A stretch of DNA of 64,000 nt from Nonomuraea sp. NEAU-A123 (GTDB taxonomy: Bacteria; Actinomycetota; Actinomycetes; Streptosporangiales; Streptosporangiaceae): assembly GCF_018603905.1 (NCBI RefSeq), contig NZ_JAHFZZ010000001.1, forward strand, positions 558,001 through 622,000. The letters are read 5' to 3'. Position numbers and translations under genes: made by a program. Every line of letters starts with the position of its first letter. Position 1 is the first letter of the stretch. This document shows positions 24,116-31,950 of the stretch, piece after piece. Under the pieces are notes generated by a model that worked only from the letters and a program-made list of their open reading frames with translations, ran no database searches and was not told the origin of the DNA.

Positions 24116-26293
24116 ATGGCGATCGGGTTGAGCGAGGAACACGAGGCGCTCCGCGAGTCGGTGAGCGGCTGGGCGGACCGGAACATCCCTGCCGAGCTGC
24201 TGCGATCCGGGTCGGATGAGCGTCCCGCCTTCTGGCCGGGGCTCGCCGAGCAGGGGCTGCTCGGCCTGCACCTGCCCGAGGAGGCCGGCGGCTCCGGTTA
24301 CGGGCTGCTGGAGACCGCGGTCGCCGTCGAGGCGCTGGCCGAGCGGATGGCGCCGGGGCCGTACGTGCCGACCGTGCTCGCGAGCGCGGTCATCCACGCC
24401 TCCAAGCGCCACGAACTGCTGCCCGCACTCGCCGACGGCACCCTGACCGGCGCGGTCGCGCTACGCGGCTCGCTCAGCGGCACCCGCGACGACGACGGCG
24501 CCCTGGTGGTCTCCGGCACGGCCGAGCCGGTCCTGGGCGGCTCGCTGGCCGACGTGCTCGTGCTGCCGGTGTCCACCCCGGAGGGCGAGGAGTGGATCGC
24601 GCTCGACGCCTCCGCCGCGACCGTCACCGCGCTCAAGTCGCTCGACCTGACCAGGCCGGTGGCGAAAGTGGAGCTGGACGCGGTGGCCGTGCCCGCCGAT
24701 CGGGTCCTGGACGGGGTCGAGGGCCCCGACGTGCTCGACCTGGCCGCCATCCTGCTCGGCGCGGAGGCCGCGGGGCTGGCCTCCTGGTGCGTCACCGCCG
24801 CGTCGGACTACGCCAAGGTGCGCGTGCAGTTCGGGCGGCCGATCGGCCAGTTCCAGGGCATCAAGCACAAGCTGTCGCGCATGCTGGTCGCGCTGGAGCA
24901 GGCCCGCGCCACGGTCTGGGACGCCACCCGCGCCAGCGGGCGCGAGCTGGAGTACGCCGCCGCGATCGCCGCGGTGATGGCTCCCGACGCGGCCGTCCAG
25001 TGTGCCAAGGACGCGATCCAGACCTTCGGCGGCATCGGCTACACCTACGAACACGACGTGCACCTCTACTACCGCCGCGCGCTCACGCTCCGCGCGGTGC
25101 TCGGCTCGTCGGCCGAGTGGGCGGCCACCGTCACCGCGCTCGCCCTGCAGGGCGTCGCCCGCGAGATGGAGATCGATCTCCCCGAGGACGCCGAAGAGCT
25201 GCGCGAGTCGATCCGCGCGGAGGTCGCGTCGCTGAAGGAGCTGGAGGGCAAGGAGCAGAAGCGGGCGCTGGCCGCGCGCGGCCTGGTCATGCCGCACCTG
25301 CCGAAGCCGTGGGGCCGCGGCGCCAAGCCGCTGGAGCAGGTGCTGATCGCGCAGGAGCTCAGGGCCGCGCGGGTGAAGCTGCCCGCGATGATCATCGGCG
25401 CCTGGGTGGTGCCGTCCATCGTCTCGTACGGTACGCCCGAGCAGCAGGAACGCTTCCTGCCCACGACGCTCAGCGGCGAGATGATCTGGTGCCAGCTCTT
25501 CTCCGAGCCCGGCGCCGGGTCCGACCTGGCCTCGCTGCAGATGAAGGCGGACAAGGTCGAGGGCGGCTGGAAGCTCAACGGCCAGAAGGTCTGGACCTCG
25601 GTCGCGCACGTCGCCGAGTGGGGCATCTGCATCGCCCGCAACTCCTCCGAGGGCTCCAAGCACGAGGGCATCACCTACTTCCTGGTCGACATGAAGGCGC
25701 CGGGCGTCACGGTCCGGCCGCTGACCGAGATGACCGGCGAGAACCTGTTCAACGAGGTATTCCTGGACGACGTGTTCGTGCCCGACGAGCTGGTCGTGGG
25801 TGAGGTCGGACAGGGCTGGAAGGTCGCCCGCAACACGCTGTCGAACGAGCGGGTCTCGCTCTCGTCCGGGTCGGGCGGCACGGGCGCGTCCGTGCCGGAC
25901 CTGCTCGGGCTGGTGGGGCGGCTCGGGCGGGAACTGTCCCCGGTCGAGGCCTACCAGGTCGCGCAGGTGATCTGCGAGGGGCACTCCATCAACGCGTTGT
26001 CGCTGCGGGTGACGCTCAAGCAGTTGGCGGGCGGCGAGCCCGGCGCGGACGCCTCGGTACGCAAGCTGCTGTCCACCGCGCACGCCCAGCACGTCTCGGA
26101 GTCCGCGGTGGAACTGCTGGGGGCCGCGGCCGTGGTGGCCGCCGACATGAGGCTCGGCGACGCCGGCTACTGGAACCGGGCGGTGCTCGCCACCCGGGCG
26201 ATGACCATCTACGGCGGCACCACCGAGGTGCAGCTGAACATCATCGGGGAGCGCATGCTCGGCCTGCCCAGGGACCCTGAGCCGGGTAAGTGA
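24116..26293 (+). CDS. Fused two-unit acyl-CoA dehydrogenase (FadE34/ChsE3-like)
   Basis: A 725-residue protein made of two complete acyl-CoA dehydrogenase units in tandem. Unit 1 (about 1-350) ends FGGIGYTYEHDVHLYYRR. Unit 2 (about 385-725) has the FAD-binding stretch FSEPGAGSDLASLQ, KVWTSVAHVAEWGICIA and the C-terminal IYGGTTEVQLNIIGERML. In unit 2 the position of the MCAD-type catalytic Glu is Gly (IYGGT). Start ATG 24116 has GGAGG upstream. Single-chain double ACADs of this length are typical of FadE34 (ChsE3) in M. tuberculosis, which dehydrogenates C24 steroid-CoA esters in cholesterol side-chain beta-oxidation. The steroid substrate here is inference, supported by the sterol-type cluster at 39-47 kb. 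Confidence 0.88.
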   Translation: MAIGLSEEHEALRESVSGWADRNIPAELLRSGSDERPAFWPGLAEQGLLGLHLPEEAGGSGYGLLETAVAVEALAERMAPGPYVPTVLASAVIHASKRHELLPALADGTLTGAVALRGSLSGTRDDDGALVVSGTAEPVLGGSLADVLVLPVSTPEGEEWIALDASAATVTALKSLDLTRPVAKVELDAVAVPADRVLDGVEGPDVLDLAAILLGAEAAGLASWCVTAASDYAKVRVQFGRPIGQFQGIKHKLSRMLVALEQARATVWDATRASGRELEYAAAIAAVMAPDAAVQCAKDAIQTFGGIGYTYEHDVHLYYRRALTLRAVLGSSAEWAATVTALALQGVAREMEIDLPEDAEELRESIRAEVASLKELEGKEQKRALAARGLVMPHLPKPWGRGAKPLEQVLIAQELRAARVKLPAMIIGAWVVPSIVSYGTPEQQERFLPTTLSGEMIWCQLFSEPGAGSDLASLQMKADKVEGGWKLNGQKVWTSVAHVAEWGICIARNSSEGSKHEGITYFLVDMKAPGVTVRPLTEMTGENLFNEVFLDDVFVPDELVVGEVGQGWKVARNTLSNERVSLSSGSGGTGASVPDLLGLVGRLGRELSPVEAYQVAQVICEGHSINALSLRVTLKQLAGGEPGADASVRKLLSTAHAQHVSESAVELLGAAAVVAADMRLGDAGYWNRAVLATRAMTIYGGTTEVQLNIIGERMLGLPRDPEPGK

Positions 26294-26297
26294 CGGC

Positions 26298-26329
26298 GGG
26301 GGCCGGGCTCGGGAAGCGGCCCGGCCCTC
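26298..26329. terminator. Hairpin terminator between convergent genes
   Basis: Stem GGGCCGGGC / GCCCGGCCC (26300-26308 and 26319-26327, perfect 9 bp, extended by two outer pairs, one of them G-T) with a 10-nt loop, in the 44-bp gap between the FadE34-like gene and the convergent GT-C-like gene. Confidence 0.75.
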
Positions 26330-26337
26330 CACGGGGA

Positions 26338-28212
26338 TCAGGAGGGGTTGACCGGCTGTAGCGGGCTCGGCGTGCCGTCGCTCCACGGTCTCGGGATGCC
26401 GATCTTGATCTCCCCGAGGCAGGCGGCCGGGCCGTTCACCGTACGGATGACCAGCTCGGTCCCACCGCCGTTGACCGGGGCGAACGTCCAGCCGAAGCCC
26501 TTCTCCGCCGGCACGTCGGCCCGTGCGGTGCCGAGCCGTACCGACAACTGGGTGGCGGCCGGGTTGAGGTAGCCGACCTGGACCGTCCACTCGCCCTGGG
26601 GCAGCCGCACCGGCAGCGGGAAGCGGACCGCGCGGGCGCCGACCGGCGTGCAGCCGTCGGCCCGCGCGGGGACCGTCAGGCCGTCGATGCTCACCGGGCG
26701 CAGCCGGCCCTGCTGGTCGAAGATCAGCGGGCTGCGTATCGGGCCGCTGAGCCGCCTGGTCCAGGTCACCGGGTGCGGCGCGATCGGGCCGAGCACCTTC
26801 GAGGCCAGCGCGTAGTCGTAGAAGAAGAGCGGATAGACGACCTTGGCGGGCACGTGCGTGTCGAGCACGACCGCGTTGTCCGGGACGCGCTTGAGCGCCA
26901 GCCTGCCGGTCTCGACGTAGCTCTTGACGTGCGTGCCGAGCGGCAGGCGGGTGTACGCGGTGACCGACCAGACCGAGCCGAGCGCGAACGCGGCGGTCAG
27001 CGGCAGCCAGGCGAACCTGAGGCGCGGCCAGGCCCGCAGCCAGGGGCGTTCCTCACCGGCGAGCGGGATGAACGCCAGCCCGATGGCGATCGCCACGACC
27101 ATGGCCGTGGAGGAGACGTAGCGTAGTTCGGCGCCGCTCAGGTCCGGGCCGAGCTGCTGGATCCGGCCGATCATGACGGGCACCACGTCGGCGAGCGTGA
27201 AGTAGGCGAGCAGCACCAGCCACGCCAGCCAGGCCCGCCGCCTGAAGAGCACGGAGACCGCCAGCACGACCACCGCGACGCCGAGCCCGGCCCAGACCGC
27301 CGCGGGCGGCGTCGCCGCGGTCGCGTAGTCCTCGCCGATCGGCAGCCACTGCCAGGGCCCGCCCAGAGACGTCGGCACCAGCGAGGTGGACAGCAGCGTC
27401 CAGGCGAACCGCGCCGCCAGCCCCGTGTCGGGCAGGGTGGGCTGGATCGTGTCGTTGGTGAGCTGCACGGAGGTGAGGAGCTGGCGGAAGAACACGCCCG
27501 CGTAGACGGCGAGCACCCCCGCGTAGAGCAGCCAGGCCCGCCACCGCCCCCGCCAGCCGAGCCAGCCCACGCTCAGCGCGAGGGCCAGCAGCAGGATGAA
27601 CGGCGCCTTGACGAAGAACGCCATCCCGAACACCGTCCAGCCCGCCGCGGCCAGCGCGTGCCTGAACCGGCCCGTCCTGGTGTAGAGGACGTGCGAGCAG
27701 AGCGCCATCGGCAGCGCGATCTGGAACGGCAGCGTCTCGATCACCACCGCCCACCACGACAGCGACGAGATCGTCATCGGGGTCAGCAGGTAGAACGCCA
27801 GCGGCACCAGGATGGCCGGGCGCGCCCCGAACAGCAGCCGCAGCAGCCGAAGCAGGGCCAGGCTCGCCGCGCCCAGCAGGCTGATCGTCACGACGTGCGC
27901 GAGAACGTCGTTGTAGACGCCCAACCGGCCCATCGCCCACTGGATCGCGAACGGTCCGGGCACCAGATGGCCGTAGTCGACCCGCATGAGGTAGTCCCAC
28001 GTCAGGTCGTGCTCCAGGCCGCGGGCGATGAAGGTGAAGTCGTCCTGGCGGAAGTACGTACGCCTGACCAGGCCGAACTTCCACACGAGCTGCACGGCGA
28101 TCATCACCAGGGCGGCGGCCACCACGGCGTCGCCGCCACGCAGCCAATGACGGGCGCCCACCGTCGTCTCGCTCGTCGCCACCCCGCCCCCCTCAGCCGG
28201 AAGCGTAGTCAT
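26338..28212 (-). CDS. Polytopic membrane protein, GT-C glycosyltransferase-like
   Basis: A 624-residue protein with about ten predicted membrane helices in the first 400 residues and a C-terminal soluble domain of about 200 residues. The first extracytoplasmic loop reads RTYFRQDDFTFIARGLEHD: the acidic QDD pair after helix 1 fits the catalytic loop of GT-C enzymes that use polyprenyl-phosphate sugars. The tail is beta-rich (FDQQGRLRPVSIDG, GEWTVQVGYLNPAAT), like a carbohydrate-binding or sandwich domain. Divergent by 51 bp from another membrane protein and next to AftD-like genes, so a role in wall polysaccharide assembly is likely but unproven. Confidence 0.72.
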   Translation of the reverse strand: MTTLPAEGGGVATSETTVGARHWLRGGDAVVAAALVMIAVQLVWKFGLVRRTYFRQDDFTFIARGLEHDLTWDYLMRVDYGHLVPGPFAIQWAMGRLGVYNDVLAHVVTISLLGAASLALLRLLRLLFGARPAILVPLAFYLLTPMTISSLSWWAVVIETLPFQIALPMALCSHVLYTRTGRFRHALAAAGWTVFGMAFFVKAPFILLLALALSVGWLGWRGRWRAWLLYAGVLAVYAGVFFRQLLTSVQLTNDTIQPTLPDTGLAARFAWTLLSTSLVPTSLGGPWQWLPIGEDYATAATPPAAVWAGLGVAVVVLAVSVLFRRRAWLAWLVLLAYFTLADVVPVMIGRIQQLGPDLSGAELRYVSSTAMVVAIAIGLAFIPLAGEERPWLRAWPRLRFAWLPLTAAFALGSVWSVTAYTRLPLGTHVKSYVETGRLALKRVPDNAVVLDTHVPAKVVYPLFFYDYALASKVLGPIAPHPVTWTRRLSGPIRSPLIFDQQGRLRPVSIDGLTVPARADGCTPVGARAVRFPLPVRLPQGEWTVQVGYLNPAATQLSVRLGTARADVPAEKGFGWTFAPVNGGGTELVIRTVNGPAACLGEIKIGIPRPWSDGTPSPLQPVNPS

Positions 28213-28263
28213 TGGTGGGATTTATGCGGAATGGTCGTTGTGTGGTTGTGATGTCATAGCGGG

Positions 28264-29766
28264 ATGCCGAACACGACCCGAGCAGGACCGCTGTCGGCCG
28301 TGCTCGGTCTCGCCCTCGGCTGCCTCGCCCTCGGACCCGCTCTGGGCTGGGGTTTCGTCCTCGTGCAGGACATGGTCTTCGTGCCGGACCCGGCCTTCTC
28401 GCGTTTCACGTTCGGGCTCGCCGGCGGGGCGCCGCGGGTGGTGCCCAGTGACGCCGTGGTCACCGCGCTGGCCTCCGTGCTCCCGGCCGAGCTGGTGCAG
28501 AAGGCGATCCTGCTGGGCATCTTCGTGCTGGGCTGCTCGGGCGCCGCGCTGCTCGTGCCGGCGGGCTTCCTCGGGGCCCGGCTGGTGGCCGGGGCGTACT
28601 ACGTGTGGAACCCGTACGTGGCCGAGCGGCTGCTGATGGGGCAGTGGGCGCTGCTGCTGGGGTACGCGGGCCTGCCGTGGGTGGTGCGCGCGGTCCGTGC
28701 GGGGCGCGGGCTGCTGCCCGCCGTGCTGCCCGCCGCCGTGGGGGGCTTCGCGGCCATGACCGTCACGGCCCTCACGGCGCTGCCCGTCGCGGGCCGGCGG
28801 GTCCGGGTGGGAGCGGTGCTGCTGGCCGTCAGCCTGCCGTGGCTGCTGCTCGCGCTCCTGCGGCCGGGCGGGCTGAGCGGGGACCCGGTGGGCGTGGACG
28901 CGTTCGCGGCCAGGGCGGACGGGCCGTTCGGGGCGGTGGGCAGCCTGCTGTCGCTGGGCGGGATCTGGAACGCCGGCGCCGTTCCGGCCGGGTACGAGAC
29001 CGTGGTGGGCTCGGTGGCGCGGCTGGCGCTGGCCGTGGCGGGGATCGTGGGATTCGTCCTGATGAAGGACCGGTCGAGGGGGCTGGGGGTGGCGGCGGCC
29101 ATCGGGTTCGGGATCGCCTGCCTGGGGGTGACCGAGCCGGGGCGCGCGGCGTTCAGGTGGCTTGTGGGGGTGTGGGGCGGGTTCGCGGTGTTCAGGGACG
29201 CCCAGCAGTTCGTCGCGCCGCTCGCCCTGCTGGCCGCGCTCGGGCTCGGCGCCTTGACGGAGAAGGCGGGGCTGGGGCGGTGGGCGGGTGTGATGGTGCT
29301 CGTGCCCGTGGCCGTGCTGCCGACCATGGCCTGGGGCGGGGCGGGGGCGCTGCGGGCCGTGAGCTACCCGGAGAGCTGGAACCAGGCCCGCGAGGTGATC
29401 CGGCGGGATCCGCGGCCGGGGGACGTGCTGGTGCTGCCGTTCGAGTCCTACCGCCGGTTCCCGTGGAACGGGGACCGGGCGGTACTCGACCCGGCGCAGC
29501 GCTACTTCGCCGTGCGGGGGCGGAACGTGGTCGCCAACGACTCCGTACGCGTGGGGAACATGCTCGTCGGAGCCGAGGACACGAGGTCTCGCGAGGTAGA
29601 ACGCGTACTAGAAGCACCCTCGCCAGACCTGGCCGCAGCGGGCTTCCGGTACGTTGTGGTCGACGCGGGCACGCCGGCCGAGCGGCGGCGGTTCGAGAGC
29701 CGGCTCAGCGGAGCGAGCCTGCTTGTGGGCACAGATGAGCTGAGACTGTACCGGCTCGACGGGTAA
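28264..29766 (+). CDS. Polytopic membrane protein of envelope-glycan cluster
   Basis: A 500-residue protein with about nine hydrophobic segments up to residue 365 and a C-terminal soluble tail (LPFESYRRFPWNGDR, RNVVANDSVRVGN, GFRYVVVDAG). Features such as YYVWNPYVAERLLMGQWALLLGYAGLPW and AVFRDAQQFVAPLALL resemble the N-terminal membrane half of AftD-like/DUF3367-type proteins and GT-C enzymes. In M. tuberculosis an uncharacterised membrane protein (Rv0226c) sits in a comparable neighbourhood and may be the counterpart; I cannot verify this by alignment. ATG start at 28264. Confidence 0.7.
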   Translation: MPNTTRAGPLSAVLGLALGCLALGPALGWGFVLVQDMVFVPDPAFSRFTFGLAGGAPRVVPSDAVVTALASVLPAELVQKAILLGIFVLGCSGAALLVPAGFLGARLVAGAYYVWNPYVAERLLMGQWALLLGYAGLPWVVRAVRAGRGLLPAVLPAAVGGFAAMTVTALTALPVAGRRVRVGAVLLAVSLPWLLLALLRPGGLSGDPVGVDAFAARADGPFGAVGSLLSLGGIWNAGAVPAGYETVVGSVARLALAVAGIVGFVLMKDRSRGLGVAAAIGFGIACLGVTEPGRAAFRWLVGVWGGFAVFRDAQQFVAPLALLAALGLGALTEKAGLGRWAGVMVLVPVAVLPTMAWGGAGALRAVSYPESWNQAREVIRRDPRPGDVLVLPFESYRRFPWNGDRAVLDPAQRYFAVRGRNVVANDSVRVGNMLVGAEDTRSREVERVLEAPSPDLAAAGFRYVVVDAGTPAERRRFESRLSGASLLVGTDELRLYRLDG

Positions 29767-29826
29767 TTTGTACGGTTTTGATAAGACTCAGTCCGTTGAT
29801 CAGCGGATTTATTAAGATTTCGTAGA

Positions 29827-29842
29827 GCTACTTCCGAGTAGC
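29827..29842. promoter_or_regulatory. GCTACT-N4-AGTAGC dyad, copy 1
   Basis: Perfect 6-bp inverted repeat with a 4-bp spacer, 58 bp upstream of the DUF2613 start, in an unusually A/T-rich 134-bp intergenic stretch. The identical dyad (spacer TTCC instead of TCCG) lies upstream of the DUF3068 gene at 38007, which suggests one regulator for both envelope transcription units. Confidence 0.6.
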
Positions 29843-29900
29843 AAGAATTGGTTCTAGGTTTGTGACGCCCGTTCATTTGCCGCTCGAGGAGGAACCCCCC

Positions 29901-30035
29901 GTGATCAAGATCCTCTTAGCAGCGATCATCGGTGTCGCCGTCGCCGCGCTCGTCGCGACGGTTACCACCGTCTCCTTCACCGGGGCCACCGCGACACCCG
30001 TCAACCGGCCGCTCTACAACTACGGCGACCGGTAG
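29901..30035 (+). CDS. Small DUF2613-type membrane/secreted protein (44 aa)
   Basis: A 44-codon gene with a strong RBS (GAGGAGGAA, 6 nt before GTG). One hydrophobic segment (ILLAAIIGVAVAALVATV) is followed by a short tail ending YNYGDR. This matches the DUF2613 pattern of tiny actinobacterial proteins with an N-terminal helix and a terminal QYGxR-like motif. In M. tuberculosis such a protein, Rv0236A, lies beside aftD, and here it heads the operon that ends in an AftD-like gene. Codon 6 is TTA (29916-29918), rare in this sequence. It is 11 bp upstream of the GT2 gene. The function is unknown; a small accessory subunit of the glycosyltransferase complex is a guess. Confidence 0.75.
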   Translation: MIKILLAAIIGVAVAALVATVTTVSFTGATATPVNRPLYNYGDR

Positions 30036-30046
30036 TCCGAGCCGTT

Positions 30047-30850
30047 ATGCCGCCCTCCCCCCAAGGGGACGAGAGGACGAGCCGACCACCACTGCTCGAG
30101 ATCGTCGTTCCCGCCTTCAACGAGGAGCGGCGACTTCCCGGGGGCCTCCTGCAGCTGTGCGCGAAGCTTGCCCGCATGCCGTTCCCGACCGCCGTCATCG
30201 TGGTCGACAACAACAGCACGGACAGCACCGGCGAGATCGTCAGGACCTGGCCGCGGGGGCCGGTTCCGGTCCGGCTCGTCGAGTGCGCGACTCCCGGCAA
30301 GGGGGCCGCCGTCCGCGCGGGGTTGCTCGACACCCGTGCCCCCTTCGTGGGCTTCTGCGATGCCGACATGGCCACCGACCTGAACGCCATCGACGTCGCG
30401 TTCGGGCTGCTGCTCTCCGGTGAGCGCGTGGTCGTCGGCTCGCGGGCGCACGCCTTCTCCGACGTGGAGAACCGGCACAGCCGGGTCCGTGAGCTGGGCG
30501 CCGTCGGCTTCCGCGCGCTGGCCAGGGTGCTGGTACGCGGGGTGAGCGACACCCAGTGCGGCTTCAAGTTCTTCGACGGCGCGCTCGTCCGCGAGGCCGT
30601 CGCCGGGCTGCGTACCTTCGGCTTCGCCTTCGACGTCGAGCTGCTGGCCCGCTGCGTCGCGTTCGGCTCGACCGTGCTGGAGATCCCCGTCAACTGGCGG
30701 GACATGCCTGGCTCGCGCTTCTCCCCGGCCAGGCACGGCGCCGGCATCCTGCTGGAGCTGGGCCGGATCTGGCTCAGGCTGCGCGCCGCCCCGCGCCCCG
30801 GTGTCAGTCCGAGGTGGGAGCAGCCGCTCGACCCCGTCGGCTCTCCGTGA
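30047..30850 (+). CDS. Family 2 glycosyltransferase (dolichol/polyprenyl-phosphate sugar synthase-like)
   Basis: A 267-residue GT-A enzyme without membrane helices. It has the nucleotide-sugar motif EIVVPAFNEERRLPGGL, VIVVDNNSTDSTGEIV, CATPGKGAAVRAGL, the metal-binding FCDADMATD, and GVSDTQCGFKFFDG, typical of DPM1/Alg5-like transferases. It probably moves a sugar from a nucleotide donor to polyprenyl phosphate, feeding the GT-C enzyme downstream. It overlaps the GT4 gene by 4 bp (GTGA). Confidence 0.88.
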   Translation: MPPSPQGDERTSRPPLLEIVVPAFNEERRLPGGLLQLCAKLARMPFPTAVIVVDNNSTDSTGEIVRTWPRGPVPVRLVECATPGKGAAVRAGLLDTRAPFVGFCDADMATDLNAIDVAFGLLLSGERVVVGSRAHAFSDVENRHSRVRELGAVGFRALARVLVRGVSDTQCGFKFFDGALVREAVAGLRTFGFAFDVELLARCVAFGSTVLEIPVNWRDMPGSRFSPARHGAGILLELGRIWLRLRAAPRPGVSPRWEQPLDPVGSP

Positions 30851-31950
30851 ACGTCGCCGTCGTCAACTGGCGTGATCCGTGGCACCCGGCCGCCGGTGGC
30901 GCGGAGACGTATGCCTGGGAGATGGCCCGCCGCTTCGCGCGCGCCGGCGACGAGGTGTGCTTCGTCACGGCGCGGGCGCCGGGTCAGCGCCGGAAGGAGA
31001 CCATCGAGGGGGTACGGCTGGCTCGCATGGGCGGGCCGTTCACCGTCTATCCCCTGGTGCTGGTCTGGCTGGTGTTCCGCCGTGGTGTGTTCGACGCGGT
31101 GCTCGACTGCCAGAACGGCATCCCGTTCTTCACCCCGCTGGTGCTGCCTCGCCGTACCAAGATCATGTGCGTGGTGCACCACGTGCACGACCGGCAGTTC
31201 GACGTGCATCTGTCCCGGTGGCTGGCGGTGTTCGGGCGGTTTCTGGAGGGGCCGGTGTCGCGGTGGGCGTACCAGGGGCACGAGAGCGTGGCCGTGTCGC
31301 CCTCGACCGTGAGCGCCATGCGCGAGCGGCTCGGCTGGATCGGCCCCATCCACATCGTGCCCAACGGGGTGAACGTCTCCACGAGCGGCGACTTCCCCCG
31401 GAGCCGGACGCCGCGGCTGGTCTGCGTCGGCAGGCTGGTCGCGCACAAGCGCGTCGACCTGCTGCTCGACGCGGTGATCCAGCTCAGGAAGCAGTGGCCG
31501 GAGCTCACCGTGGACGTGATCGGCCGGGGCCCGGAGGAGGCGCGGCTGCGCGCCCGGCTCCCGGAGGGCGTCACCATGCACGGCTATCTGCCCGAGGCGG
31601 AGAAGGAGCGGCTGATTGCCGCCGCCTGGCTCCAGGTCAACGCCTCGCAGGGCGAGGGCTGGGGGCTGTGCGTGCTGGAGGCCGCCGCGCTCGGGGTGCC
31701 GACCGTCGCGTTCGACGTGGACGGGCTCAGAGACGCGGTACGGCACGGCGAGACGGGCTGGCTGGTGCCCGAGGGCCTCGGCAGCACTGGCCTGGCCAAG
31801 GGCATCGCTGCGGCCCTCGACGAACTAAACGACACCTATAGCGTGAAATGTCGGGAATGGGCGGGGAAGTTTTGCTGGGACCGGAGCGCGGAACGGCTGG
31901 CCGCGCTGGTGCATGGCCGGATGGCGGGACCCGGCTGGGAGGAGCCGTGA
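30847..31950 (+). CDS. Family 4 glycosyltransferase
   Basis: A 367-residue GT-B enzyme starting with GTG inside the stop of the previous gene. The N-terminal Rossmann half begins VAVVNWRDPWHPAAGGAETYAWEMA. The C-terminal half has PRLVCVGRLVAHKRVDLLLDA, the E-x7-E-like region SQGEGWGLCVLEAAALGVP and ETGWLVP. This order fits GT4 (retaining) enzymes using NDP-sugars. Its position between a polyprenyl-sugar synthase and an AftD-like protein suggests a role in the same wall glycan; M. tuberculosis Rv0225 is a possible counterpart. It overlaps the next gene by 4 bp. Confidence 0.9.
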   Translation: MNVAVVNWRDPWHPAAGGAETYAWEMARRFARAGDEVCFVTARAPGQRRKETIEGVRLARMGGPFTVYPLVLVWLVFRRGVFDAVLDCQNGIPFFTPLVLPRRTKIMCVVHHVHDRQFDVHLSRWLAVFGRFLEGPVSRWAYQGHESVAVSPSTVSAMRERLGWIGPIHIVPNGVNVSTSGDFPRSRTPRLVCVGRLVAHKRVDLLLDAVIQLRKQWPELTVDVIGRGPEEARLRARLPEGVTMHGYLPEAEKERLIAAAWLQVNASQGEGWGLCVLEAAALGVPTVAFDVDGLRDAVRHGETGWLVPEGLGSTGLAKGIAAALDELNDTYSVKCREWAGKFCWDRSAERLAALVHGRMAGPGWEEP

